From Flavobacteriales bacterium (GTDB lineage: Bacteria; Bacteroidota; Bacteroidia; NS11-12g; UBA955), in NCBI GenBank assembly GCA_947487055.1, contig CANKVN010000018.1:1-32015 (forward strand): DNA of 32,015 bases, given 5' to 3'. Shown here one piece after another: positions 1 to 7,976 of the stretch. Within the stretch, counting starts at the first letter, position 1, and each line of letters opens with the position of its first letter. The position numbers and the translations under genes are program-made. Under the pieces are notes generated by a model. The model searched no databases. It was not told where the DNA came from and saw only the letters and a program-made list of their open reading frames with translations.

Positions 1-633
1 GGCATTGAAGCGACCATCTGTGGTATTGGACATTTTATTGAATGAAACACCTGACGCGTTGGTACTCTTGTACAACCCGTTGCCTAAGAAGGCAGGAGAA
101 CCGTTTCGCGTACCTGAAAGGTTGGTGAATCCACCTTCGCCGGTACCGTAATAGATGGTACCATCATCGGTTTGCGCGATGCAGGTTACGTTTAGGTTTT
201 CTTGTTTATCATTGATTGGATACCAGCTTGAACCGGAAGTGTTGCTGCGAAATAAGCCGCCACTTACACCACCCATGAACCACAGGTTGGTAGAATCTTT
301 GTGCAAAAGCAGGGCGCGGCAACGGCCACCGATATTATCCGGACCCATGTTGGTCCAGGTGAGTGAGGCGCGACGCAGCACCTTCAGCCTGTCGGCCTGG
401 CTAATTGCAGATTCAACCCATTCCTGCTCAATGGTACCTGTTTGGGTATTGGCCCTTAACAGCTTGAGATATTCCAGTGCGGGACCGATTTCTTCTTCTT
501 CTTCACCGGCAAATTCACCAGTAAGTAAGTGTTTCAAAGAAGGCTTATCTTCGGAAGGAAGAGAAGCAAACCAAGCCGCGCCTGTCATCAGACAAAGCGC
601 AGAAGACAATACCAATGTGTTTTTAAAGTTCAT
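1..633 (-). CDS. Secreted BNR/sortilin-like beta-propeller protein, N-terminal part (runs off left edge)
   Basis: The frame is open from an ATG at 633 down to base 1 with no stop, so 211 N-terminal residues are present and the C-terminus is missing. Residues 1-24 look like a signal peptide (hydrophobic LVLSSALCLMTGAAWFA). An acidic run EEEEE follows at 44-48. At 93-104 comes a WTNMGPDNIGGR motif, then blade-like text (LWFMGGVSGGLFRS, about 118-130), as in the large secreted Bacteroidota proteins with VPS10/sortilin or BNR repeats. In this phylum such proteins often end in a type IX secretion sorting domain, which would lie outside the window. The role is unknown; surface adhesion or hydrolase scaffolding is only a guess. 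It is read in the same direction as lipA, about 110 bases downstream of it. Confidence 0.75.
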   Translation of the reverse strand, partial: MNFKNTLVLSSALCLMTGAAWFASLPSEDKPSLKHLLTGEFAGEEEEEIGPALEYLKLLRANTQTGTIEQEWVESAISQADRLKVLRRASLTWTNMGPDNIGGRCRALLLHKDSTNLWFMGGVSGGLFRSNTSGSSWYPINDKQENLNVTCIAQTDDGTIYYGTGEGGFTNLSGTRNGSPAFLGNGLYKSTNASGVSFNKMSNTTDGRFNA

Positions 634-705
634 AAAAGTGAATGATACTAATATTTTGCTGCAAATTACAACGGGTTTAGCAAAACTCCTCTAATTAAGG
701 TATCA

Positions 706-728
706 TTTTTTACAATGATTGCAAAAAA
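706..728. repeat. AT-rich dyad downstream of lipA
   Basis: Two 11-base arms, TTTTTTACAAT and ATTGCAAAAAA, flank a single central G, with one mismatch that becomes a G-U wobble in the minus-strand transcript. It lies 15 bases past the lipA stop and 73 bases before the start of the next minus-strand gene. It could be a weak hairpin ending lipA transcription or an operator for the next gene. The stem is almost all A-U, so neither role is secure. Confidence 0.3.
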
Positions 729-742
729 TTGACAGGAAGAAC

Positions 743-1621
743 TTACCTGACGTGCTTTTCTGCATGGTAGGAGCTGCGCACCATTGGTCCACTTTCCACG
801 AAGAGGAAGCCTTTTTGCAACCCTGCTGATTCCCAGGCTTTAAACTGATCCGGGTGAACGTATTCTGCAACCGGCAGGTGCATTTTGGTTGGTTGCAGGT
901 ATTGGCCCAGGGTAAGGACATCGCAGCGGTGCTCGCGTAGATCATCCATAAGTTGAATAACTTCCTCGTGGGTTTCACCGCAACCCATCATGGCTCCGCT
1001 TTTGGTACGAAGTCCATATTCGGCGGTGCGCTTTATTTGTTCGAGGCTTCGCTGGTATTTGGCCTGCGGACGCACGACGCGGTAAAGCCTTTCGACGGTT
1101 TCCATGTTGTGGCTCACAACATCCGGTCTTTCGTCCAAAACCATGTAGAGCAAATCCCATTGGGCTTTAAAATCGGGAATGAGGGTTTCTATGGTTGTTT
1201 GCGGATTCTGGCGCTTCACCTCACGGATGGTTGCAGCCCAAACACTGGCTCCCTTATCTTTTAATTCATCCCTGTTTACCGAGGTGATAACACAGTGCTT
1301 AACACCCATCAATTTCACGGCTTCCGCAACGCGGAACGGTTCGTCCACATCATATTCCGTAGGCCTTCCGGTGGCCACAGCACAAAAAGAACAGCTGCGG
1401 GTACAAATATTCCCCAGAATCATGAAAGTAGCGGTCCCGGCTCCCCAGCATTCGCCCATATTGGGGCAACGGCCATCTTCGCAAATGGTGTGCAGCTTAT
1501 GCTCTTTAACAATACGCTTAACCTTGGTGTAGTTTTCGCCGGTAGGCAAATCTATTTTTAACCAAGAAGGCTTGCTGGGCTTTCGCTTTTCCTGGGCAGC
1601 AACAATGGGAAGTTCTAACAC
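743..1621 (-). CDS. lipA: Lipoyl synthase (radical SAM)
   Basis: LipA inserts two sulfurs into octanoyl groups on lipoyl domains of 2-oxoacid dehydrogenases and the glycine cleavage H protein. The auxiliary [4Fe-4S] cluster motif CX4CX5C is present (C47, C52, C58), and the radical-SAM CX3CX2C motif is at C73, C77, C80. The C-terminal RSSYHA (282-287) holds the conserved serine ligand. The 292-residue length is normal for the family. The start is a GTG at 1621: the only upstream in-frame codons before the stop at 1658-1660 contain no ATG, GTG or TTG. The gene lies 36 bases after the stop of the upstream membrane-protein gene and is probably co-transcribed with it. No lipB is seen in the window. 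Confidence 0.97.
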   Translation of the reverse strand: MLELPIVAAQEKRKPSKPSWLKIDLPTGENYTKVKRIVKEHKLHTICEDGRCPNMGECWGAGTATFMILGNICTRSCSFCAVATGRPTEYDVDEPFRVAEAVKLMGVKHCVITSVNRDELKDKGASVWAATIREVKRQNPQTTIETLIPDFKAQWDLLYMVLDERPDVVSHNMETVERLYRVVRPQAKYQRSLEQIKRTAEYGLRTKSGAMMGCGETHEEVIQLMDDLREHRCDVLTLGQYLQPTKMHLPVAEYVHPDQFKAWESAGLQKGFLFVESGPMVRSSYHAEKHVR

Positions 1622-1657
1622 AATGAGCGGTTTAATGGATAATGGACGGGCGGCTAT

Positions 1658-2398
1658 TCAACTGCCCAATCCGAAGGCAAAATTAAGGTAAAAGGAGGAA
1701 AAAATACTTTTGTTAAAAGCGTTATGGTATAAGATTGGTAATTTTTTAGAATAGGTATCCATCCTTGCTCCCAGGGTAAGTGTGTTGACATCGGAACGAT
1801 AATTTCCCCAGTGAAAACTAAATCCACCTTGCAGCGATAGGGCAGGAATGACACTACCCTGAGAAAAACCCTCTGAAAAACCTGATCTACCGGCTATTTC
1901 TGTAGGTTTATGAACCTCGGGATTGTACTTAACATTGGCAAAATATTCATTTCCGGAAGCATCTACCTGCAGGGTGGTTACGAAAACAGGCCAGCAGTAT
2001 GCGGCCGCTATTCCGGGACTCATCAGCAAATCAACACCGATGGCGCGCCTGTCTTTTCTTTCACTCAAGGACAACCGATACATTGCACCGGGGCGAAGCA
2101 CCCATACATAATTTATTTTATCGAGCTTGTAGGAGCCCGCATTTTGAAACACGGTATTGACCACTGCAATTTCTTTGGGATGCTGAATATTGCCCAAATC
2201 CAAAGACCAGCCCAATGGCTTGCGCAGGTTGATGGACGGACTGGACTGAAATGCAGTGCGGTGGTATGAAAACCCAATGCCATAGCGGTTTAACCCAATA
2301 CCCAGGGCATTGTTTGAAAGGGATTGCGATTGCAGCCCCAGAAACCAAGACAACAGTATAAATATTGAAAGCCGCTTCAACGGATACAAATTTAACAC
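1658..2398 (-). CDS. Putative outer-membrane beta-barrel-like protein upstream of lipA
   Basis: This 246-residue protein begins with a cleavable-looking signal segment (RLSIFILLSWFLGLQSQS, about 9-26). The rest alternates polar and aromatic/hydrophobic residues and ends in an aromatic-rich stretch (SSFYLNFAFGLGS), as in outer-membrane beta-barrels. I recognise it only as a conserved Bacteroidota hypothetical; its function is unknown. The start is uncertain: the frame has no ATG near its 5' end. A GTG at 2398 is the longest option, with TTG codons a few residues later, and an in-frame stop lies at 2423-2425. It is divergent from mraZ, sharing the 273-base gap, and lies directly upstream of lipA in the same reading frame. 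Confidence 0.7.
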   Translation of the reverse strand: MLNLYPLKRLSIFILLSWFLGLQSQSLSNNALGIGLNRYGIGFSYHRTAFQSSPSINLRKPLGWSLDLGNIQHPKEIAVVNTVFQNAGSYKLDKINYVWVLRPGAMYRLSLSERKDRRAIGVDLLMSPGIAAAYCWPVFVTTLQVDASGNEYFANVKYNPEVHKPTEIAGRSGFSEGFSQGSVIPALSLQGGFSFHWGNYRSDVNTLTLGARMDTYSKKLPILYHNAFNKSIFSSFYLNFAFGLGS

Positions 2399-2495
2399 AT
2401 CGGTTACCTCAATCCCACCACTTCATATCATAAAGTATACAACCGGACCAAAATCATGTTTTGAATCCCCACTTCAACCCACTTTTTGTAAAACA

Positions 2496-2525
2496 TTGTA
2501 TTAATAAGGCTTTTAGCTATATTTG
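2496..2525 (+). promoter_or_regulatory. Bacteroidota-type promoter of the dcw cluster
   Basis: A TTG (-33 element) at 2496-2498 is followed after exactly 19 bases by TATATTTG at 2518-2525, a perfect match to the -7 consensus TAnnTTTG. Transcription would begin near 2530, giving a leader of about 140 bases before mraZ. It is the only element of this quality I found on the plus strand in the gap. No equally good promoter is seen inside the dcw cluster, though I did not search coding regions exhaustively. Confidence 0.6.
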
Positions 2526-2620
2526 CTGAAAATTTAATCATCCTTTTGCGCATTTTAAACACAATATAACGCCCAGTTATCCCGTTATGTGGATAATTGG
2601 TGTTTAAAAAAGGTAAAATG

Positions 2621-2635
2621 TGGGAAAAAGTGGGA
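2621..2635 (+). promoter_or_regulatory. MraZ operator (two TGGGA repeats, 10-base period)
   Basis: TGGGA at 2621-2625 and TGGGA at 2631-2635 are separated by 5 bases. In E. coli, MraZ binds TGGGN direct repeats with 5-base spacers upstream of its own gene and represses the cluster. The match in sequence, spacing and position (38 bases before the mraZ start) supports autoregulation here. Only two repeats are seen, against three in E. coli. They lie downstream of the predicted start of transcription, so binding would block elongation, or a second closer promoter exists. Confidence 0.65.
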
Positions 2636-2672
2636 TTTTTGATTTTTATTTAGCAGACGGAATTTCAACCTT

Positions 2673-3140
2673 ATGTCCGGAATGATTGGCGAGTATGTAT
2701 GTAAACTTGATGAGAAAGGCAGATTGTCTTTACCAGCAAGGCTTCGTGCGCAGTTTCCCGAAAGCGCGGGAAGCAGCCTTGTCGTTAACCGGGGATTTGA
2801 GAAATGCCTCGTTCTGTACACCCAAGAAGACTGGTTGCAAGAAACCAGCAAGCTGACTGCGGTAGATGATTTTCTGAGCCCTGAGATTCGCCGGTTTAAG
2901 CGAATTTTCACCAACGGTGCAAACCTGGTTCAGATTGACAATGCCCAGCGGGTTCTGATTCCTAAAAAATTGTGCGAGTACGCAGGCCTCACCGACGAGG
3001 TGGTGCTGAGTGCTTATGGCAACAAAGTAGAAATCTGGAGCCGTTCTAACTACGATACCGAATTATTGGTAGACGCAGAAGAACTCAGCAAGCTGGCGCA
3101 AAACTTCCATAAGCAAGTGGGTGGCAGCAAAGAGGCATGA
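2673..3140 (+). CDS. mraZ: Transcriptional regulator MraZ
   Basis: MraZ is a DNA-binding repressor of the division/cell-wall cluster, made of two AbrB-like half domains that assemble into a ring. The first half shows IGEYVCKLDEKGRLSLPARL (residues 5-24). The second contains the repeated core QIDNAQRVLIPKKL (about 91-104) and ends in VEIWS. The length, 155 residues, is normal. An ATG at 2673 and another at 2682 (MIGEYV) are both possible starts; the second would fit many family N-termini equally well. It is the first gene of the cluster, 22 bases before the rsmH start, and an MraZ-type box lies just upstream. Confidence 0.96.
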   Translation: MSGMIGEYVCKLDEKGRLSLPARLRAQFPESAGSSLVVNRGFEKCLVLYTQEDWLQETSKLTAVDDFLSPEIRRFKRIFTNGANLVQIDNAQRVLIPKKLCEYAGLTDEVVLSAYGNKVEIWSRSNYDTELLVDAEELSKLAQNFHKQVGGSKEA

Positions 3141-3162
3141 TTGGAACAACACCGACTGCCAT

Positions 3163-4065
3163 ATGCAAGCATATCACGTACCCGTATTATTAGACCAAAG
3201 TGTGCACGCACTGGTTTACAACCCTGATGGGGTTTATGTAGATGCCACATTTGGAGGCGGCGGGCACTCCCGCGCCATTTTGCGGCAGCTTAGCAGCAAG
3301 GGCAGGCTTATTGCATTTGACCGGGACGACGACGCATTGGCAAATGCCCCCGACGATGAGCGGTTCAGCCTCATCAACCACAATTTCCAATACCTTAAAC
3401 AATTCCTAGCCTACACCGGATCCATTCCTGTATCTGGAATTTTGGCAGACCTTGGAATCTCATCCCACCAAATAAATGAGGGCAGCCGCGGATTTGCTCA
3501 CCGACTGGAAGGGCCTCTGGATATGCGCATGGACAGGCAGTCTAAATTAACCGCCGAACACATCATCAACGAATACTCAGAAAGCCAGCTAAAGCAAATG
3601 TTCTGGAAGTGGGGCGAAATTCCAAATGCCGGAAAATTATCTGCTATTCTTTGCAGCAACCGGAAAGGAAACCGCATTGCAACCTCTGAGCAGCTAAAAA
3701 ACATCATTGCTCCATGCACTCCGAAACAAAGTCCGGCCAAATACCTTAGCCAGGTTTACCAGGCCTTGCGAATTGAAGTAAACGGCGAAATGCAAGCACT
3801 GGAAACCCTTTTAAATGTTGCTGATGATTGCCTTGTAAGCGGCGGCCGCCTGGTCACAATAAGCTACCACAGCCTGGAAGACCGATTGGTAAAGAACTTT
3901 TTACAAACCGGCAACACCGCTGGCAACAAAGAAACTGACTTGTATGGCAACATCCTTAGGCCTTTTGACCCGGAGCCCAACAAAGCCATCGTGCCGGATG
4001 CCGGAGAAATTGCGATAAACAACCGTGCGCGCAGCGCCAAAATGAGAATAGGAGTAAAACGATGA
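3163..4065 (+). CDS. rsmH: 16S rRNA (cytosine(1402)-N4)-methyltransferase RsmH (MraW)
   Basis: RsmH methylates N4 of C1402 in the decoding centre of 16S rRNA with S-adenosylmethionine. The family N-terminus YHVPVLL is at 4-10. The SAM-binding loop DATFGGGGHS is at 27-36, an acidic FDRDDDAL at 52-59 and DLGISSHQ at 96-103; YHSLEDRLVKNF lies towards the C-terminus. I chose the ATG at 3163 (300 residues) because alignment with the family starts there; the frame could open at a GTG at 3121 inside mraZ, but those extra residues look non-homologous. It ends in ATGA, overlapping the next gene by 4 bases. Confidence 0.96.
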   Translation: MQAYHVPVLLDQSVHALVYNPDGVYVDATFGGGGHSRAILRQLSSKGRLIAFDRDDDALANAPDDERFSLINHNFQYLKQFLAYTGSIPVSGILADLGISSHQINEGSRGFAHRLEGPLDMRMDRQSKLTAEHIINEYSESQLKQMFWKWGEIPNAGKLSAILCSNRKGNRIATSEQLKNIIAPCTPKQSPAKYLSQVYQALRIEVNGEMQALETLLNVADDCLVSGGRLVTISYHSLEDRLVKNFLQTGNTAGNKETDLYGNILRPFDPEPNKAIVPDAGEIAINNRARSAKMRIGVKR

Positions 4066-4421
4066 ATACCGACCAAGAACAACAACCTACCACACCCCAG
4101 GAAGCCCCGGAAACCACCGAACAGGCTACAGAATCAGCGGCAAGCAGTGCCTGGGCATGGGTTAGGTTTGGATTGGTGGCTTTTGTCCTTATGGTGTTTT
4201 ACATCTACAACCAGCATCATGCCAATAAAGCTTTGCGCACCAAGGAAAAGCTCAATAAAGAACTAAAAGAACTACACAGCGAAAAAATTAGCCTAGAGAG
4301 CGAAATAACCAATGCCAGCAAACAGAGTGAAATGGCCAAAAAGCTTGAGGCCAGCGGACTCAAAGAATTGAGGGTTCCACCGATCAAAATTGAAAACCAT
4401 GTCGAAACAGGAAAACGTTAA
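4062..4421 (+). CDS. ftsL: FtsL-like cell division protein
   Basis: This is a small bitopic membrane protein of 119 residues. It has a polar Gln/Glu/Thr/Pro-rich cytoplasmic tail (1-30), one membrane segment (about 31-49) and a heptad-like charged coiled coil (about 55-100: EKLNKELKELHSEKISLESE). Size, topology and place between rsmH and ftsI match the Bacteroidota FtsL-like family. FtsL joins FtsB/FtsQ and helps activate the septal synthase FtsW-FtsI. It is coupled to rsmH by an ATGA overlap and overlaps the ftsI start by 23 bases. Primary sequence of FtsL is poorly conserved, so the call rests mainly on topology and position. Confidence 0.88.
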   Translation: MNTDQEQQPTTPQEAPETTEQATESAASSAWAWVRFGLVAFVLMVFYIYNQHHANKALRTKEKLNKELKELHSEKISLESEITNASKQSEMAKKLEASGLKELRVPPIKIENHVETGKR

Positions 4422-6519
4422 GGTAAATACCCGCCGTGCCATTTTGCTGAGGGCTTATCTCGTTTTCGGGATTGTGTTGGTTTTTGGCATTTCTGTATTG
4501 GTAACTGCCGCCAAATTGCAGTTGGGAAGCGACAAGGAATTCAGCAAAGCATTGCAGCAAAAAAACACCCGCGTAATTGAAGTAAAAGCCATACGCGGCA
4601 ATATCTATGCAGCAGACGGCAGCTTACTGGCAACCTCTGTTCCGCGCTACGACCTGGTTTTTGACGCTTATGCAGACGGACTTACCCCAGAATACTTCAA
4701 ATCCCGCTTAGACAGCCTGAGTAAGCTGATGGCAGGCACGTTCCCGGAAAAAGATGCAGCAGTCTGGAAGGCCTACTTCGCCAACCTGCGCAACAAAAAA
4801 ATCCGTTATGCCATGGTGATGAAAGACCTGGGATACGACGTGGTAAAACAAATGAAAACCTGGCCTATGATAAACCAGGGAAAGTTTAAAGGTGGTTTTT
4901 GGTATGAAGAACGTGGCAAACGCCTTTATTTCATGGGAGACCTGGCACGCAGAACCATCGGCTACAGCAGAGAAGGCGTATATGTTGGGCTGGAAGGTGC
5001 ATTTGACAGCATGTTGCGTGGATCCGACGGAAGAAGGATGGAACAGCGCATGCCCGGAAACATTTGGAGGCCCTTGAACGTGGGCAACATGAAGGACCCG
5101 ATAAATGGATATGACATTGTAACCACCCTGGATGTGAACCTGCAGGACGTGGCACAAAACGCATTGCAGCGGGTTTTAACTGAAAATGAAGCAGATCACG
5201 GCTGCGCGGTGGTAATGGAAGTGAGCACAGGCGCCATCAAGGCTATGGCCAACCTAAAGCGCAGCAAAGAAGGCAATTATGTGGAAGTGCTGAACTACGC
5301 CGTTGATGAATTCGAAGAACCGGGATCCACCTTCAAACTGGTATCTGCAATGGCATTGCTGGAAGACGGCTACGCCAAACCCAGCGACAGCGTTGATGTG
5401 CAGGGTGGTGAAACCAAGTTTTATGGTGAACCCATGAAAGATGCAACCAAACCCAATAAACGCATCCTGACCTTGCAGGAAAGCTTCGAAAAATCAAGCA
5501 ACGTAGGTATTAGCAAACTGGTGGTAAAGCACTACAGCAAGCAGCCCGAGAAATTTGTGAACCATGCCTTAAGGTTGGGATTAAACATCAAACCCGATTT
5601 TGATGTTCGCACAGCCAGCAACCCATTGATTAAGACCAAAAAACTAAGAACATGGTCAAACACCACCCTTCCCTGGATGAGCATTGGCTATGAAACCAAA
5701 ATATCTCCCCTGCAAATGCTGATGATATACAATGCAGTGGCCAATGGCGGAAAACTGATGAAACCATACATGGTAAACGAAATTCGCCATGAAGGGAAAA
5801 CAATCCAGAAAATCAATCCGGTGGTGCTGAATGAAAAAATATGCAGCGATCAAACCCTTGGCGCACTCAAAACCATGATGGAAGGCGTTGTTGACCATGG
5901 AACTGCCACCAACCTCAAGAACGACAATTACCAGGTAGCCGGAAAAACCGGAACAGCTAAAATTGCCAAGGGCAGAAAATACGAGGAGGGAAGTTACAAG
6001 GCATCTTTCGCCGGATATTTCCCGGCCTCCAACCCTAAGTACACCATAATCGTGGTGATCAATGAACCCAGAAAAGGGGTTTATTATGGCGCCAGTGTTG
6101 CCGGTCCTGTGTTCAAAGACATTGCCGATAAAATTTACAGCAGCTCGCTTAAACTGCAGCCAGTAGCGGCAAAAGCAGCAGACCCACAGGTTCCCACAAT
6201 CCTAAAAGGAGACTTCAGGAAAACCAAAACCGTGCTCAATGCCTTAAACATCAGTTCATCGCAAGACAGCGGCAAGCAAACCGAATGGATTGAAGGCCAC
6301 AAAAAAGGCTTTGCCATAGGATTGAAACCGGTGGCTGCATCGGACAGCAAGTTTCCCGATTTCAGGGGCGTAGGACTGCGGGATGCCATGCTATGGTTGG
6401 AGAAACACAATGTGGTTGTTAGCAGCGAAGGCTATGGACGCATTGTATCTCAATCAATCACTGTTGGAACCACCATCATTCCCGGAACCAAAATTCACCT
6501 TAAGCTGGAACCCTTTTGA
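4399..6519 (+). CDS. ftsI: Septal peptidoglycan transpeptidase FtsI/PBP3 with C-terminal PASTA domain
   Basis: FtsI is a class B penicillin-binding protein that cross-links septal peptidoglycan together with FtsW. The chosen ATG at 4399 gives 706 residues; a TTG at 4390 is less likely. A membrane anchor lies at about 14-36, followed by the PBP dimerisation region. The transpeptidase domain carries all three motifs: STFK (catalytic S310, K313), SSN (366-368) and KTG (516-518). The last 65 residues (FPDFRGVGLRDAMLWLE onward) form one PASTA domain, normal for FtsI in this phylum. It overlaps ftsL by 23 bases, and its TGA stop overlaps the TTG start of murE. Confidence 0.97.
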   Translation: MSKQENVKVNTRRAILLRAYLVFGIVLVFGISVLVTAAKLQLGSDKEFSKALQQKNTRVIEVKAIRGNIYAADGSLLATSVPRYDLVFDAYADGLTPEYFKSRLDSLSKLMAGTFPEKDAAVWKAYFANLRNKKIRYAMVMKDLGYDVVKQMKTWPMINQGKFKGGFWYEERGKRLYFMGDLARRTIGYSREGVYVGLEGAFDSMLRGSDGRRMEQRMPGNIWRPLNVGNMKDPINGYDIVTTLDVNLQDVAQNALQRVLTENEADHGCAVVMEVSTGAIKAMANLKRSKEGNYVEVLNYAVDEFEEPGSTFKLVSAMALLEDGYAKPSDSVDVQGGETKFYGEPMKDATKPNKRILTLQESFEKSSNVGISKLVVKHYSKQPEKFVNHALRLGLNIKPDFDVRTASNPLIKTKKLRTWSNTTLPWMSIGYETKISPLQMLMIYNAVANGGKLMKPYMVNEIRHEGKTIQKINPVVLNEKICSDQTLGALKTMMEGVVDHGTATNLKNDNYQVAGKTGTAKIAKGRKYEEGSYKASFAGYFPASNPKYTIIVVINEPRKGVYYGASVAGPVFKDIADKIYSSSLKLQPVAAKAADPQVPTILKGDFRKTKTVLNALNISSSQDSGKQTEWIEGHKKGFAIGLKPVAASDSKFPDFRGVGLRDAMLWLEKHNVVVSSEGYGRIVSQSITVGTTIIPGTKIHLKLEPF

Positions 6520-7976
6520 ACTGCCCATTAAACCATATCATTCAAGCCATTAATCCAGCTTCGGTAATTGGAAATGCAGACAAAAGCATTTGTGGCGTAG
6601 CCATAGACAGCCGCAAAGTAGAAAAAGGGTTTTTGTATGCAGCGATGCCCGGGACCATAACCGATGGACACGCATATATTGATCAGGCCATTGCTGCAGG
6701 CGCTACGGTTATCCTTTGCCAGCACATTCCCAATGAACATCCCGATGTGACCTTTTTGGTGGTATCACATGTTGCCAAAGCCATGGGCGTGGCTTGTCAT
6801 CTCTTCTATGGCGAACCCACCAAAAAACTACAACTGGTAGGAACCACCGGCACCAATGGCAAAACCACGGTAAGCACCTTACTGTATGAACTTTTCAGCA
6901 GTATGGGCCATCGCTGCGGATTGATTTCAACTGTTGAAAACCGCATTGCGGGCAGCATTATCCCCAGCACCCACACCACACCGGATGCATCAGGACTGAA
7001 TGCACTGCTTGCACAAATGGTGGATGCAGATTGCACTTATTGTTTCATGGAATGCAGTTCGCACGCCATCCACCAGGACAGGATTGCCGGATTGCACTTC
7101 ACCGGTGCAGTCTTCACCAATATCACCCACGACCATCTCGATTATCACCACACCTTTGACAACTACATTCAAGCCAAGAAACAGTTTTTCGACCAGTTGC
7201 CATCTACCGCTTGGGCACTAACCAATAAAGACGACCGAAATGGCATGGTGATGCTGCAGAACACCAAAGCAGCGCGCTACACCTATGCCATGAAAAACGG
7301 TGCTGATTTTACCGTGAAAATTGTTGAATCAGATTTTCAGGGCATGCACCTAAAGTTAGACGGCAAGGAAGCCTGGGTGAATCTGGTAGGCGCTTTTAAC
7401 GCCTATAACCTCATTGCTGTTTATGGAGCAGCTTTTTTACTAACCTCAGGCGAAGAAGAAATACTGATACCATTAACGAGTGTGCCCCGCGTAAACGGTC
7501 GATTTGAATCCATTGCAGGGCCGCAGCGTATTACTGCCATTGTAGACTACGCACACACTCCTGATGCGCTGGAAAATGTGATAAAAACCATCAATGACAT
7601 TCGCGGCAACAACGCACAGCTCATTACCGTGGTAGGATGTGGCGGCAACCGCGATGCTGCAAAAAGACCTGAAATGGGAGCCATTGCAGCAAGGTTGAGC
7701 AACAAAGTGATACTCACCAGCGACAATCCCCGAAACGAAAATCCCGAAGAAATCATTCGGCAGATGGAAGAAGGCGTTGAAGGCCAATACTATAAAAAAT
7801 TGCTAAAAATTACGGATCGGCAGGAAGCCATACGCACAGCGGTGATGCTTGCGCAACCGGGAGATGTAATACTGGTGGCAGGCAAGGGGCACGAAACCTA
7901 TCAGGAGATTATGGGCATCAAACATCCATTTGACGACAAAGCCATTCTAAAAACCATTTTCAACCAACACCAATAA
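6516..7976 (+). CDS. murE: UDP-MurNAc-L-Ala-D-Glu:meso-diaminopimelate ligase MurE
   Basis: MurE adds the third amino acid of the peptidoglycan stem in the cytoplasm, using ATP. The three Mur-ligase domains are visible: an N-terminal UDP-binding part with VAIDSRKVEKG, the ATP loop GTNGKTT (112-118), and a C-terminal part containing DNPR (403-406). DNPR is the diaminopimelate-selecting motif, so the substrate is inferred to be meso-DAP rather than lysine. Length is 486 residues. The start is a TTG at 6516 inside TTGA, overlapping the ftsI stop; no ATG exists before residue 40 or so, which is too late for the family. Confidence 0.96.
   Translation: MNCPLNHIIQAINPASVIGNADKSICGVAIDSRKVEKGFLYAAMPGTITDGHAYIDQAIAAGATVILCQHIPNEHPDVTFLVVSHVAKAMGVACHLFYGEPTKKLQLVGTTGTNGKTTVSTLLYELFSSMGHRCGLISTVENRIAGSIIPSTHTTPDASGLNALLAQMVDADCTYCFMECSSHAIHQDRIAGLHFTGAVFTNITHDHLDYHHTFDNYIQAKKQFFDQLPSTAWALTNKDDRNGMVMLQNTKAARYTYAMKNGADFTVKIVESDFQGMHLKLDGKEAWVNLVGAFNAYNLIAVYGAAFLLTSGEEEILIPLTSVPRVNGRFESIAGPQRITAIVDYAHTPDALENVIKTINDIRGNNAQLITVVGCGGNRDAAKRPEMGAIAARLSNKVILTSDNPRNENPEEIIRQMEEGVEGQYYKKLLKITDRQEAIRTAVMLAQPGDVILVAGKGHETYQEIMGIKHPFDDKAILKTIFNQHQ

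Noticed and set aside
155-694. Plus-strand frame at the left edge
   Set aside because: It lies opposite the signal-peptide and propeller-containing secreted protein gene on the minus strand and has no likeness to a known family.
2387-2394. Minus-strand TAAATTTG, a perfect -7 element for the outer-membrane-like gene
   Set aside because: It falls inside the predicted start region and no TTG lies at the right distance upstream (nearest gives a 15-base spacer).
3121-3162. GTG start that would extend RsmH by 14 residues into mraZ
   Set aside because: The extension does not look like RsmH; the ATG at 3163 gives the normal family N-terminus.
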